Below, one piece after another: positions 8,607-18,400 of a stretch of DNA of 64,000 nt (its first letter is position 1; each line of letters starts with the position of its first letter). The notes under the pieces are model-generated. The model was not told the DNA's origin and did no database searches. It saw nothing but the letters and a program-made list of their open reading frames with translations. The stretch is from Paenibacillus sp. FSL H8-0332. Lineage in GTDB: Bacteria > Bacillota > Bacilli > Paenibacillales > Paenibacillaceae. Both the position numbers and the translations under genes were made by a program. The stretch is taken from NCBI RefSeq assembly GCF_037963835.1, contig NZ_CP150145.1:6696001-6760000 (forward strand), written 5' to 3'.

Positions 8607-10751
8607 ATGGCTTTCCTTAGTAAAAAGCCTTTAACCATCATCATTGGCTTCATTATCGCTCTGCAGCTCAGCCTGTTCTATTACTATTCCGTTTCCCTGG
8701 CCCGGGAATACAGAGCCGTGAAGGCCGATCTGGCCTCCCAGGCGGTCATGCTGGCTTCGAACATCGAAGAGAGAGTGGCCATTGTGAAAGGGGTCAGCTC
8801 CTTTATTCAAACCGTCGGCTTCGATGCCGATCCTGCGCTGATCCATAACTACCTGGTCACCGCACACGCCAAGAACACCGGCAACGTCACCAATATCATG
8901 ATCGCTCCGGACGGTCTGATCCGCTACCTCTACCCTCTTGAAGGCAATTCGTCACTGATAGGCAGAAGCCTGCTGCTGGATTCCTCCCTGGCCTCTCCCG
9001 GCATGATCCAAGAAACGCTCCGTTCCCGCAGCATTACAGTAGACGGTCCGCGCACACTTGCCCAGGGCGGCTATGGCATGGTGATCCGGCAGGCCATCTA
9101 TAAGAACAATTCTCTGGAGGGCATCGTCTCCGTCACCGTGAAGGTAGATAATATCGTTAACCAGCTTGTGTATAAGGACAACAATATATATGTCACCACC
9201 AAGGATAATACCTTCCTGTTCGGCAATGAACCCCATACGAAGGACCCGCAGCTTACCGTTCCCGTGAACACCTACAACCAGCATTGGCTGATGGGTATTT
9301 CCCTGCCCGCCCACAAGAAATGGCAGGTGCTGCTCAGCGTGCTGTGGATCGATATTGCTTTTCTGCTGGTGATTGCCTTCATTCTTTATATCTTCTGGTA
9401 TCAGAGCCGCTTTAACCGTGAACTGGAGCGGGTAGTCAGCATCCGGACCCGTGACCTGCGGATTTCCAAGCGTCTCTATGAAAAGCTTGCACATTACGAC
9501 AGTCTGACGGAGATCCCCAACCGGCGTTTCTTCATGGACGAATTCGAGCGTCTGCTGCAGAGCTCGGAGCCGACGCAGACCTATACCTTATTCTTTTTCG
9601 ACCTGAACCGGTTCAAAGAGATCAATGATACGCTCGGCCACTCTACGGGGGATCAGGTGATCAAGACCCTGGCTGGACGGCTGAAATCCGGGAGCCTGCC
9701 CTTCAAGCTGTTCGCACGTACCGGCGGAGATGAATTCGTGATGATCTTCGCGGGCCTGCCGCACACGGATATTCCTGTGATCGCCGAGCGGATCAGCACG
9801 CTGATCTCCCAGACCCTCCTGATCGCCGGAGCTCATCTGAGCCTGTCCACCAGCATTGGCATTTCCCTGTACCCCGAGCATTCGCAAAATACGGACGATC
9901 TGCTGAAATTCGCCGATATGTCGATGTACCAGGCCAAGTTACAGGAGGGCACCAACTACTTCATCTTCGACTGGGAGCTGCGCGAGAAGCTGGAGCAGAA
10001 GACGATGATTGCCAAATATCTGCACTCCGCCCTGGAGCGGGAAGAATTCGTGCTCTACTATCAGCCCCAGATCAATGCCGTCACAGGGGAAATGATCGGG
10101 ATGGAGGCGCTGATCCGCTGGAATCACCCCGAGAAGGGGCTGATTGGACCGGGGACATTCATCACCGCCGTCGAAGAAGCCGGACTGATGATCCAGCTGA
10201 CCGACTGGGTGCTGCGTGAGGTGTGCCGCCAGCTCTGCGAGTGGCGCAGCCTGGGGATGCCGCTGCTGCGGACCTCGATTAATATCTCCAATAGCTGGTT
10301 CTACAACCGTAACCTGATTGAGAATCTGTTCGCCGTGCTGGAGGAGTACGGGCTGGATACCGATGTGCTGGAATTCGAGATTACCGAGAGCACCGCGCTG
10401 CTGGAGGAGCATTATCCGCTGCTGCAGCAGATGCGCGATCACGGGATCATCGTCTCCATCGATGATTTCGGGACGAAATATTCATCGCTGAATTACCTGA
10501 AGCATTTTCCCGTGAACAAAATCAAAATTGACCGCACCTTCATCACCGGCATCGGCGTCAGCTCCATTGATGAAACCATCATCAAATCCATCGTCTTCGT
10601 CGCTTCCCAGCTTGGCTATGACCTGATTGCCGAAGGGGTCGAGACGCAGGAGCAGCTGGCCTTCCTGCTGCAGCACAATTGCCCGCATATCCAAGGGTTC
10701 CTGTTCTACCCTCCGCTGCCTGCCGATGAGATCCGCAAGCTGGCTTCCTGA
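8607..10751 (+). CDS. CHASE-type sensor GGDEF-EAL cyclic-di-GMP enzyme
   Basis: 714 residues. A membrane segment (~10-30) leads into a large extracytoplasmic sensor of CHASE type (~40-235; the run NIMIAPDGLIRYLYPLEGN is typical), a second membrane segment (~245-267), a GGDEF domain (373-377 intact) and an EAL domain (EAL at 500-502). EAL motifs kept: NISNSWF, FEITES, SIDDFGT, IKIDRTF, AEGVET. DDFGTK replaces the usual DDFGTG. No inhibitory RxxD site is seen. ATG 8607 follows CGGGGGCAATCT. It is a second bifunctional candidate within 1 kb of the first, with a different sensor, so the two probably respond to different signals. Confidence 0.92.
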   Translation: MAFLSKKPLTIIIGFIIALQLSLFYYYSVSLAREYRAVKADLASQAVMLASNIEERVAIVKGVSSFIQTVGFDADPALIHNYLVTAHAKNTGNVTNIMIAPDGLIRYLYPLEGNSSLIGRSLLLDSSLASPGMIQETLRSRSITVDGPRTLAQGGYGMVIRQAIYKNNSLEGIVSVTVKVDNIVNQLVYKDNNIYVTTKDNTFLFGNEPHTKDPQLTVPVNTYNQHWLMGISLPAHKKWQVLLSVLWIDIAFLLVIAFILYIFWYQSRFNRELERVVSIRTRDLRISKRLYEKLAHYDSLTEIPNRRFFMDEFERLLQSSEPTQTYTLFFFDLNRFKEINDTLGHSTGDQVIKTLAGRLKSGSLPFKLFARTGGDEFVMIFAGLPHTDIPVIAERISTLISQTLLIAGAHLSLSTSIGISLYPEHSQNTDDLLKFADMSMYQAKLQEGTNYFIFDWELREKLEQKTMIAKYLHSALEREEFVLYYQPQINAVTGEMIGMEALIRWNHPEKGLIGPGTFITAVEEAGLMIQLTDWVLREVCRQLCEWRSLGMPLLRTSINISNSWFYNRNLIENLFAVLEEYGLDTDVLEFEITESTALLEEHYPLLQQMRDHGIIVSIDDFGTKYSSLNYLKHFPVNKIKIDRTFITGIGVSSIDETIIKSIVFVASQLGYDLIAEGVETQEQLAFLLQHNCPHIQGFLFYPPLPADEIRKLAS

Positions 10752-10834
10752 GCCCGGCAAGCCTCTTTGCACGCGGAATGGAGGATCGGTATAATTAGCT
10801 TAATTCGATGTTAACCCGAAAGGATTATGAGACC

Positions 10835-11158
10835 ATGAATACATTGACTACCGGCGAAATGGCCGGAACCGCCCTCTTTGCGCTGATCCTCGCCCTCCTG
10901 GCGTACCGCATTATCCGAGGCATGCCAAAGATGGCCGGAGACATTACTGCCTTCCGCAAACGGACCCTCGTCTGGACCCAGGTCGCCCTGGTGCTTACCG
11001 TCCTTCAGCTCAACTTCAAGGCCGGGGACTGGCGCTTCGGCATCATCCTGGGCCTGATCGTCCTGTTCACCGGCAGCATCTGGCTGTCCGCCCGCCGCTA
11101 TGACAACGCCCGCCAGGCTCAGTCTGCAGCAGATCAGCAGGAGAACAATAAAGAATAA
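10835..11158 (+). CDS. Small membrane protein of unknown function
   Basis: 107 residues, with three hydrophobic segments visible (AGTALFALILALLAY, VWTQVALVLTVLQLN, FGIILGLIVLFTGSIWL) and a hydrophilic Gln/Asn-rich tail (QSAADQQENNKE). ATG 10835 has AAAGGATTATGAGACC upstream; an earlier in-frame ATG at 10808 lacks a site. No family recognised. It follows the GGDEF-EAL gene in the same direction and converges on the GGDEF gene at 11205. Confidence 0.6.
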   Translation: MNTLTTGEMAGTALFALILALLAYRIIRGMPKMAGDITAFRKRTLVWTQVALVLTVLQLNFKAGDWRFGIILGLIVLFTGSIWLSARRYDNARQAQSAADQQENNKE

Positions 11159-11204
11159 CCCGCGATATGAAGTGAATTCAAGCATCGAATATGCTGTACT
11201 GTTA

Positions 11205-12305
11205 CTATACAGAAGTCTTGAGCTTGGACTTGTGCTCGTACATTGCCTTGTCGGCATACGTAAAAACAGTATGAATATTATCCCGGCCCCTTGTAATAAA
11301 AACAGAGTATCCATACGCAAGCACAATAGGGAATACCCGGTTGCTGTTGATATCTTTGGCTGCATGATCGAGCTCATTCAAAGCCCTGTCCACTTCCGCC
11401 GCTGGTATATCCTTGCACAGCACACAAAATTCATCACCGCCGATTCTAAAGGGGCTTCCGATGCCCTTGAAGCTCTGTTTAATGACATTTGCACAATCCA
11501 GAATGGCTTCATCTCCGGCAGTATGTCCAAAGCAGTCATTGATTGTCTTCAATTGATTCAAATCTATGACCACAACCACCACTTGCTCGCTGGTATTTCC
11601 GTAATGTTCTATAGCCTTTTCAAATGCAGCACGATTCTTGATCAGGGTAGGTGCATCATAAGTAAACTGCAGCTCACGCAGATAAACATAGTACATCAAC
11701 AGGGATATTGCGACGCTTGCCCATATCACGATGATATCGGCATACATGATTTGGATCACCATGCATAGGACAGGCACGAGTAAAATGAGGATTAATACCT
11801 TGTTATCCTCCTGTTCGTATCCTGCGTGATTTCTCAGAAGAGCCATGGTGAGCCCAATAACATAATACGTACTTACGATTGCCGGCAACATAAAGAAGCT
11901 CCCGCGTATATAATGGCCTGTGGCATCTACATCAAAAACCCAAGCTGTCCGGTAGCTAAGCATACATATACATGCATTAATAAGGAGCGGTGTCCACAGC
12001 AGCAGGCTACTAAGGACACTACGCTTGCTGTTCCTGTTTAGATAAAGCAAAAGCAAGGGCACAAGGGGGCTAAGAGAAAAGCCCAGACTATTCATAATCC
12101 GGTGCGGAATTACATAGCTTGCGCTACTGTTATTCCCAAGATAGACTGTTCCGGTCTCCAACAACAGCAAAACAATGGTGGTAACCGCCGCACACAAATA
12201 AATTTTGGTTTTTTGACGGTTAACGACGTTATTCTTCTTCGCAAAGCTGATGGTCAAGCATAATGAAAATATACCAAGGGTATTCTCAACAATAGTAGCT
12301 GTCAT
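11205..12305 (-). CDS. Membrane-bound diguanylate cyclase (GGDEF)
   Basis: 366 residues: an N-terminal membrane region of about six to seven segments (1-205) and a C-terminal GGDEF domain with intact GGDEF at 289-293. The substrate-binding N and D of IDLNQLKTINDCFGHTAGD are present. No EAL domain and no RxxD inhibitory motif (KGIG stands there). Predicted to make cyclic-di-GMP in response to a membrane signal. ATG 12305 has GGGGATAAAGAT before it. The gene is visibly more AT-rich than the two GGDEF-EAL genes beside it, which may mean separate acquisition. Confidence 0.9.
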   Translation of the reverse strand: MTATIVENTLGIFSLCLTISFAKKNNVVNRQKTKIYLCAAVTTIVLLLLETGTVYLGNNSSASYVIPHRIMNSLGFSLSPLVPLLLLYLNRNSKRSVLSSLLLWTPLLINACICMLSYRTAWVFDVDATGHYIRGSFFMLPAIVSTYYVIGLTMALLRNHAGYEQEDNKVLILILLVPVLCMVIQIMYADIIVIWASVAISLLMYYVYLRELQFTYDAPTLIKNRAAFEKAIEHYGNTSEQVVVVVIDLNQLKTINDCFGHTAGDEAILDCANVIKQSFKGIGSPFRIGGDEFCVLCKDIPAAEVDRALNELDHAAKDINSNRVFPIVLAYGYSVFITRGRDNIHTVFTYADKAMYEHKSKLKTSV

Positions 12306-12546
12306 ATCTTTATCCCCACCAGCCCATCCTGTCCTTATTAACTGAATTCCGTCACCTGTTGCAGCTTTCCTAGATTATACATCCATTTCCGGACGTTTCC
12401 CATCATTTCCTATAGCCAGTATAAGAACCACATTGCTCAACGCTTCCTAACTTTAGGATTTTGCAGCTTGACATTTTCGCAGGCATATTTCCCCTCTCCA
12501 CAACCATACTAATGACATTCTATGGATACCGATGGAGGGCTGATGA

Positions 12547-13023
12547 ATGGGCAAAAAACTGAATCTGCTGATGTTCAGCGGGGAGTATGACAAGGCAATG
12601 GCCGGGCTGATTCTGGCGAATGCGGCCAGGGATATTGAGGTGGAGGTTACGATGTTCTTCTCGTTCTGGGGGCTGTTTCTCGTCCGGGACCCGGAGACTA
12701 TGACGCTAGAGGATAAGAGTATCTACGAGAAGCTGATGGACGTCATTACTCCCAAGGGGCCGGAGCAGCTGCCGCTCTCGCGGATGAACTTCAGCGGGCT
12801 TGGCAAGCTGATGCTGGAGGAGATGATGGAGGACCAGGGGGCACCGAAGCTGATACATTTTCTGAAGGGGGCGCGCAAAAAGAACATCAAGTTCTACGCC
12901 TGCAAGCTCTCGGTGGAGATCATGGGCTTCAAGCCGGAGGAACTGCTGCCCGAGGTGGAGATTATCGATGCCGCCGCATATCTGAAGGATGCGCTGGAGA
13001 GCGATATCCAGCTCTTTATCTGA
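12547..13023 (+). CDS. DsrE/DsrF/DrsH-like (DsrE_2) sulfur-carrier type protein
   Basis: 158 residues, cytoplasmic. Typical DsrE_2 features: an N-terminal strand-turn (LNLLMFSGEYDKAMAGLILANAA), the VTMFFSFWGLFLV segment and a conserved Cys in KFYACKLSVEIMGF. Relatives are peroxiredoxin-like or sulfur-relay proteins that carry a persulfide on this Cys. GGAGGGCTGATGA precedes ATG 12547. A PLP-dependent class V aminotransferase with cysteine-desulfurase-like sequence follows 180 nt later on the same strand, which fits a sulfur-transfer pair, but this is inference. Confidence 0.87.
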   Translation: MGKKLNLLMFSGEYDKAMAGLILANAARDIEVEVTMFFSFWGLFLVRDPETMTLEDKSIYEKLMDVITPKGPEQLPLSRMNFSGLGKLMLEEMMEDQGAPKLIHFLKGARKKNIKFYACKLSVEIMGFKPEELLPEVEIIDAAAYLKDALESDIQLFI

Positions 13024-13203
13024 GGGATATGGGCTTTAACCTAATTACGCCACCGGGCATATACTGAGGCTGACGAAGACGGATTGGTTACGCCCGGCGG
13101 GTACGCGGAGGCTACGGCCCGCATGATACTTGCCTTGCGCAGCACCAGAGCCTGCCGGAATCCGTCTGATTGATAGAGCATTCATTGCCTGGAGGGATTG
13201 CCC

Positions 13204-14721
13204 GTGCTGAGTATCCACCGCGCCGCTGCGGCAGACGCGCCTTCTTCACTGCAAGAGCATTTCGCGGCATTCCGTGAGCACACTGTCGGCAGCCGCCATC
13301 TGATCTCCACCCCCTACGGACGTCAGCCGCTGCTGTATGCCGACTGGACGGCCAGCGGCCGCCTGTATGAGCCGATTGAGCGCAAAATACAGGAGACCTT
13401 CGGCCCCTATGTCAGCAATCCGCATACCGACTCCAACACCACGGGCCTGACCATGACCCTGGCTTACCATGAAGCACGAAACATCATCCGGCAGCATGTG
13501 AATGCCGCCCCCGCAGATGCCCTGCTCTTCTGCGGCAACGGCACCACCGGCGCGGTGAACAAGCTGCTGCGGATCATGGGCCTGAAGCTGCCGGAATGGC
13601 TGAAGCCGGAACCCCTCTGCGCACCGGAGGAGCGCCCGGTTATCTTCGTCAGCCATATGGAGCATCATTCCAATCTGCTGCCCTGGCAGGAGAGCTTCGG
13701 CGAGGTAGTTACCGTTCCCTCCGGGCCGGGCGGAGAGATGGATCTGCAGCGGCTCGGGGAGCTGCTGGAGATCTACCGGAACCGCCGCTTCAAGATCGGC
13801 TCCTTCACCGCCTGCTCCAATGTCACCGGCATCGACACCCCGTATCACCAGCTTGCTGCGCTCATGCACCGGCATGGCGGGGTATGCTTCGTGGATTTCG
13901 CAGCCAGTGCCCCTTACCAGGAGATCAATATGCATCCGGCAGCCCCGCAGGAGAAGCTGGACGCCATCTTCTTCTCGCCGCATAAATTCCTCGGCGGCCC
14001 GGGAACCGGCGGCGTGCTGCTGTTCGACACCGCGCTTAGTAACGGCCGTCTGCCGGATGAGCCCGGCGGCGGCACCGTGGTATGGGTGAACCGCTGGGGC
14101 GGACGCCGCTACATTGATGATGTTGAGGTGCGCGAGGACGGGGGCACCCCCGGCTTCCTGCAGGCGATCCGCACCGCGCTCTGCGTGAAGCTGAAGGAGC
14201 AGATGAACGGAACCGGACAATATATGATCGTCCGCGAACAGGAGCTATGCGGGAATCTGCTCTCGGGGCTTGCGCAGATTCCCGGCTGCTCCGTGCTGGA
14301 GGGCGTACACCGTAAGCGGCATGGTATTGTCTCCTTCACGCTGAAGGAGATTCATTACAACCTAGCGGTACGGCTGCTGAATGACCGCTTCGGCATTCAG
14401 GCGCGCGGCGGCTGCTCCTGTGCCGGTCCGTACGGCCATCAGCTGCTCGGGCTGAACCCGGCGCAGTCCCAGGCGTTCATCCAGGCGATCCATGCCGGGG
14501 ACCAGTCGCTGAAGCCGGGGTGGGTCCGCCTGTCCCTGCACCCGATCATGACGGACCGGGAGGTCGAGCATATGGTCTTCGCCGTACAGTCTATCGTCAG
14601 CAATATTGGGGAATGGAGTAAGGATTACCGCTACAATGCTGTCACCAACAGCTGGCTTCATACCGGGGAGAGAGGCGTTATAGAGGAGAATGAGGAGATC
14701 CGTAAATTATTTGTGCTGTAG
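13204..14721 (+). CDS. Class V aminotransferase fold PLP enzyme (cysteine desulfurase-like)
   Basis: 505 residues. PLP-enzyme landmarks: FCGNGTTGAVNKLL (cofactor phosphate), VSHMEHHSNLLPW, FVDFAASAPY (the Asp pairing with PLP) and the Schiff-base Lys in FFSPHKFLGGPGTGG. A C-terminal ARGGCSCAGPYGH holds two Cys. It resembles the CsdA/NifS branch but is about 100 residues longer, so whether it is a true desulfurase is open. GTG 13204 is preceded by GGAGGGATTGCCC; TTG 13198 would be too close to that site. It follows the DsrE-like gene, and its 3' end overlaps the convergent VTT gene by 15 nt. Confidence 0.87.
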   Translation: MLSIHRAAAADAPSSLQEHFAAFREHTVGSRHLISTPYGRQPLLYADWTASGRLYEPIERKIQETFGPYVSNPHTDSNTTGLTMTLAYHEARNIIRQHVNAAPADALLFCGNGTTGAVNKLLRIMGLKLPEWLKPEPLCAPEERPVIFVSHMEHHSNLLPWQESFGEVVTVPSGPGGEMDLQRLGELLEIYRNRRFKIGSFTACSNVTGIDTPYHQLAALMHRHGGVCFVDFAASAPYQEINMHPAAPQEKLDAIFFSPHKFLGGPGTGGVLLFDTALSNGRLPDEPGGGTVVWVNRWGGRRYIDDVEVREDGGTPGFLQAIRTALCVKLKEQMNGTGQYMIVREQELCGNLLSGLAQIPGCSVLEGVHRKRHGIVSFTLKEIHYNLAVRLLNDRFGIQARGGCSCAGPYGHQLLGLNPAQSQAFIQAIHAGDQSLKPGWVRLSLHPIMTDREVEHMVFAVQSIVSNIGEWSKDYRYNAVTNSWLHTGERGVIEENEEIRKLFVL

Positions 14722-15345
14722 CGGAGCGTTGCCGCGCAGCTCCCGCTCCCGCGCCAGCCGGGCGAATCTGGCTTCAATCGCTTTAACCCCCCAGAGTGAA
14801 GCTCCGATAAACAGCAGCACATAGATGATCTCCGCCGGATGACGGATGAACCGCTGCACATCATTGCCGATATAGGATACCGCAAATACCATAATGGCTT
14901 TGCCGGCGCACAGCGCAATCAGGTACGAGCGCAGCCGCATTCCGGCCAGCCCCGCCGCCATATTAATCACCACGAACGGACCCACCGGAAACAGACTAAG
15001 CAGGAACACATAGCTGAACCCGCTCTGGCGGACCCAGGTCATCGCTTTGGCTACCTTGGGCCGCTTGGCCCATTTGCTGAGGTAGGGATGTCCAGCAATT
15101 TTGCGGATAATCAGGAAAGTGACCGTACAGCCTGCAACCAGACCGATCCAGGAATACAGGAACCCCAGCCATAACCCGTACACCGCCCCATTCAGCCCCA
15201 CAATCGCTATAGTCGGCAGCGGGGGCACGAACGATTTCATGAAGGTAAGCCCCACACCGGGCAACGGCCCGAACGAGCGGTATTGCTCCAGCAGCAGAAG
15301 CAGGCGCTCCTCGGTCAGCCATGACATAATATTTAAAAAGAACAT
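14707..15345 (-). CDS. TVP38/TMEM64 family membrane protein (VTT domain)
   Basis: 212-residue DedA-like membrane protein of the VTT family. The family core is visible: SFVPPLPTIAIVGLNGAVYG near residue 45, the GLVAGCTVTFLI helix, and FLLSLFPVGPFVVINMAAGLAGM (the F-P-x-x-P re-entrant segment). Members are linked to lipid flipping and membrane homeostasis. ATG 15345 is preceded by AGGAGCGCTGAAGAA; an upstream ATG at 15381 has no such site. Convergent with the aminotransferase (15-nt overlap) and divergent from the hybrid kinase. Confidence 0.85.
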   Translation of the reverse strand: MFFLNIMSWLTEERLLLLLEQYRSFGPLPGVGLTFMKSFVPPLPTIAIVGLNGAVYGLWLGFLYSWIGLVAGCTVTFLIIRKIAGHPYLSKWAKRPKVAKAMTWVRQSGFSYVFLLSLFPVGPFVVINMAAGLAGMRLRSYLIALCAGKAIMVFAVSYIGNDVQRFIRHPAEIIYVLLFIGASLWGVKAIEARFARLARERELRGNAPLQHK

Positions 15346-15452
15346 TTCTTCAGCGCTCCTCAAGTACGATCTGAAATTCAATTATACAACACTTCCGGCG
15401 GGAATTAGAAGGAGGCTGGACAAGCGCAAGCTGCCGGAGATATGATGAAATT

Positions 15453-18400
15453 ATGAGAACCTTTGATTATAGTCTGCTGGCCAAAAGAGTGCTCGCCCTG
15501 TTATGCATCGGCCTGCTCACCGCAGTGGTGCTGATTCCCCTGCTCGGCTCCTCGTCTGCCTGCTACAGCCCACGGTCAGGATGGGCCGATTTGTCCTCCT
15601 GCACCTTCGATAATTCTGCCGTCTACCCGCTCAGAGGGGAATGGGAATTCTACTGGCAGGAGCGGCTGGAACCCCAAGAGACCCTATCCCGAACCGCAGA
15701 GGCGCCGGCCTATATGCCCGTGCCCGGCGCTTGGGGCCGGGGGTCAGAGGCTACCGGCTTCTCCCGCTACGGATATGCGACCTACCGTCTGCTGGTTCAG
15801 CTGCCGCCGGGAGTTCCCGCCTTCGCCCTCAAGGTGAGCAATATCCGCAATGCCAGCGAGGTATATGTAAATGGCGAGCGCCTGGGCGGAAGCGGAACGC
15901 CGGGGGAATCCCGGGAGACCAGCAAGCCGCGCAACCATCCGTATTCCCTGACTTTTCACAGCAGGGATAACCTGGCGGAGATTCTGATACATACGTCTAA
16001 TTTCACTTATTCTAACGGAGGCATTGCGGAGCCTATCCGGATCGGCACTCCTGCTGCTATAGCTGCCATCGACCAGCGGAACCGGACCTACGACACTTTG
16101 CTGGTGGCAGGTTTTGCTTTTATCGGCTGCTATTTCATCGGCCAGGGCTTGCAGCGCAAAGAGGACAAGTCTTCGCTCCAGCTGGCCGTCTACTGCTTCG
16201 TGATCGCCCTCTACATGCTGACTCACAGTGAGAAGCTGCTCTTCGAGTACCTTCCATCCCTCTCCTATGAAGGATTCAGCAAGCTGCAGGCGGTGTCGGG
16301 TGTAGTCGGGTTCTATTGTGTATCCAGCTATACCCATTCTTTGTTTCCCGCACTCTATTCCCGGCTTTTCAAGCGGATCTGCTTCGTATATGCCTTGTGC
16401 TTCTGCACCATTGTACTGTTCACCACACTGCCTGTATATTCGCGGATTACAGGGGTGCTGCTGGCCTTCAGCTTCATCTCTGTCTGCTATACCTTCTATG
16501 TCATGGTCAAGGCTGCCTGGCAGAGGGAGACCGGTTCTAACTATCTGCTAATCGGTGTGATTGCCGCAGTCATGTTCACCTTATCCTTAGTCAGCAATCT
16601 GTTCTTCGGTACCGAACTCTACGCGGTTCCGCCGGTAGCCGGCCCAATCTTCATTCTTGCCGAAGGGCTGTTCCTGTCTGCGCGCCACGCCCATGCCTAC
16701 GAGACCATTAAGCAGCTGTCCCGGCAGCTGGAGCGCAAGGACAGGGATAAAGACGAGTTCCTGCTGAAGACCTCCACCGAGCTGCGTACGCCGCTGAATG
16801 CCATCATTAACGTGGCTTTATCTATGCATGAGGGAGCCGGAGGACCGCTAAGCCCGTCCCAGCGGGAGGATATGCGGCTGATTCTCGGTACTGGCAGAAG
16901 GCTGGCCTTCCTGGTCAGGGATATTCTCGATTACGAACAGATCAAGCGCCAGCGCATCACCCTGCAATGGGGGACTGTCGATATTCAAGGGGTAGCGGCC
17001 ATCGTCATTGAGGTCTTCCAGTTCCTGAATAAAAAGGGCAGCATCCGCATCAAAAATCACATCCCGCCGGGCCGCTTCCTGGTCCAGGCCGATGAACAAC
17101 GGCTGATGCAGATCCTCTATACCCTGCTGGATAATGCGCTGAAATTCACGGACCGCGGCAGCGTGGTCATCGAGGCCGCCTGGCAGGAGGAGTTCCTCTC
17201 CATTGCTGTCACCGATACCGGAAAGGGCATTCCCGAAGATCAGCTGGACTTTATCTTCCGCGACTATGAGCAGATCAGCGAGGCCGATTCCCTTGAGTCC
17301 GGAGGCCTCGGGCTGAGCCTTGCGATCAGCCGTAAGCTGGTAGAGCTGCATGGCGGGAGCATCTCAGTCTCTTCCCTGGTTGGCCGGGGCAGCACATTCA
17401 CCTTCACGCTTCCGGGCAATGTGGCGGAAGCCGCCGCTGCTGCCCAGACCGGAGAGCAGGCGCTCTTAAGGCAAGCGTATACCCCGCCCGAAATGCTGGA
17501 TGATCTCTGGAAATACAGGTCGGCTGATCCGCCGCAGTCCAGCGGACAAGCCGTTCCCTATGCGCCGCGAATCCTGATCGTAGATGACGACTATGCCAAC
17601 CTGAAGGCACTGACCAACCTGCTGGCGCTGGAGAATTACAGCATCGCAAGCCGCAGCAGCGGCAAGGAGGCGCTGGCGCTGCTGGCTGTAGACCGTAATT
17701 TCGATCTCTGCATAATCGATGTCATGATGCCCGAAATGTCCGGGCTGGAGCTGTGTAGGATCATCCGCCAGACCTACACCCCGCTGGACCTGCCGATCCT
17801 GATGGCTACAGCCGGGCAGCAGCTTCACTTCAACGAGGCGGCGTTCCGCGCCGGAGCCAATGATTTTATCCATAAGCCTTATATCTGGAGCGATCTGAAG
17901 GGACGGGTCAACACGCTGGTTCAACTACGGCGCTCTGTCTCCGAACGGCTCAGCTCGGAGATCGCCATGCTGCGTGCGCAGATCAAGCCGCATTTTCTAT
18001 ACAATGCTATTAATACAATCATCTGGATGAGTACACGTGACACCGAGAAGACGCAGCAGCTGCTATACGATCTAAGCCATTTCCTGCGCGGCAGCTTCGA
18101 CTTCAGCAACCAGGAGACCGCCATTCCGTTCGAGAAAGAGCTGGAGCTGATCGAAGCCTATCTGTCACTGGAGCAAGCCCGGTTCGGGAAACGGCTGAAT
18201 GCCGAGTATCGTATTGAGGTCAGTGAATTCCCGTTGCCGCCGCTGATTGTTCAGCCTATTGTAGAGAATGCTGTTCGTCACGGACTGATGGAGAAGATCG
18301 ATGGAGGAACGGTGGTCATCTCCACCCGGCAGGCGGGTGGTGATATCCTGATCACCGTCTCGGACAACGGGAAGGGAATGAGCGATGAACAGCTAGCCTC

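Noticed and set aside
13024..13203. S-box or other riboswitch between the DsrE-like gene and the aminotransferase
   Set aside because: An AGACGGATT/AATCCGTCT pair frames the region, but none of the conserved riboswitch core sequences I know is present.
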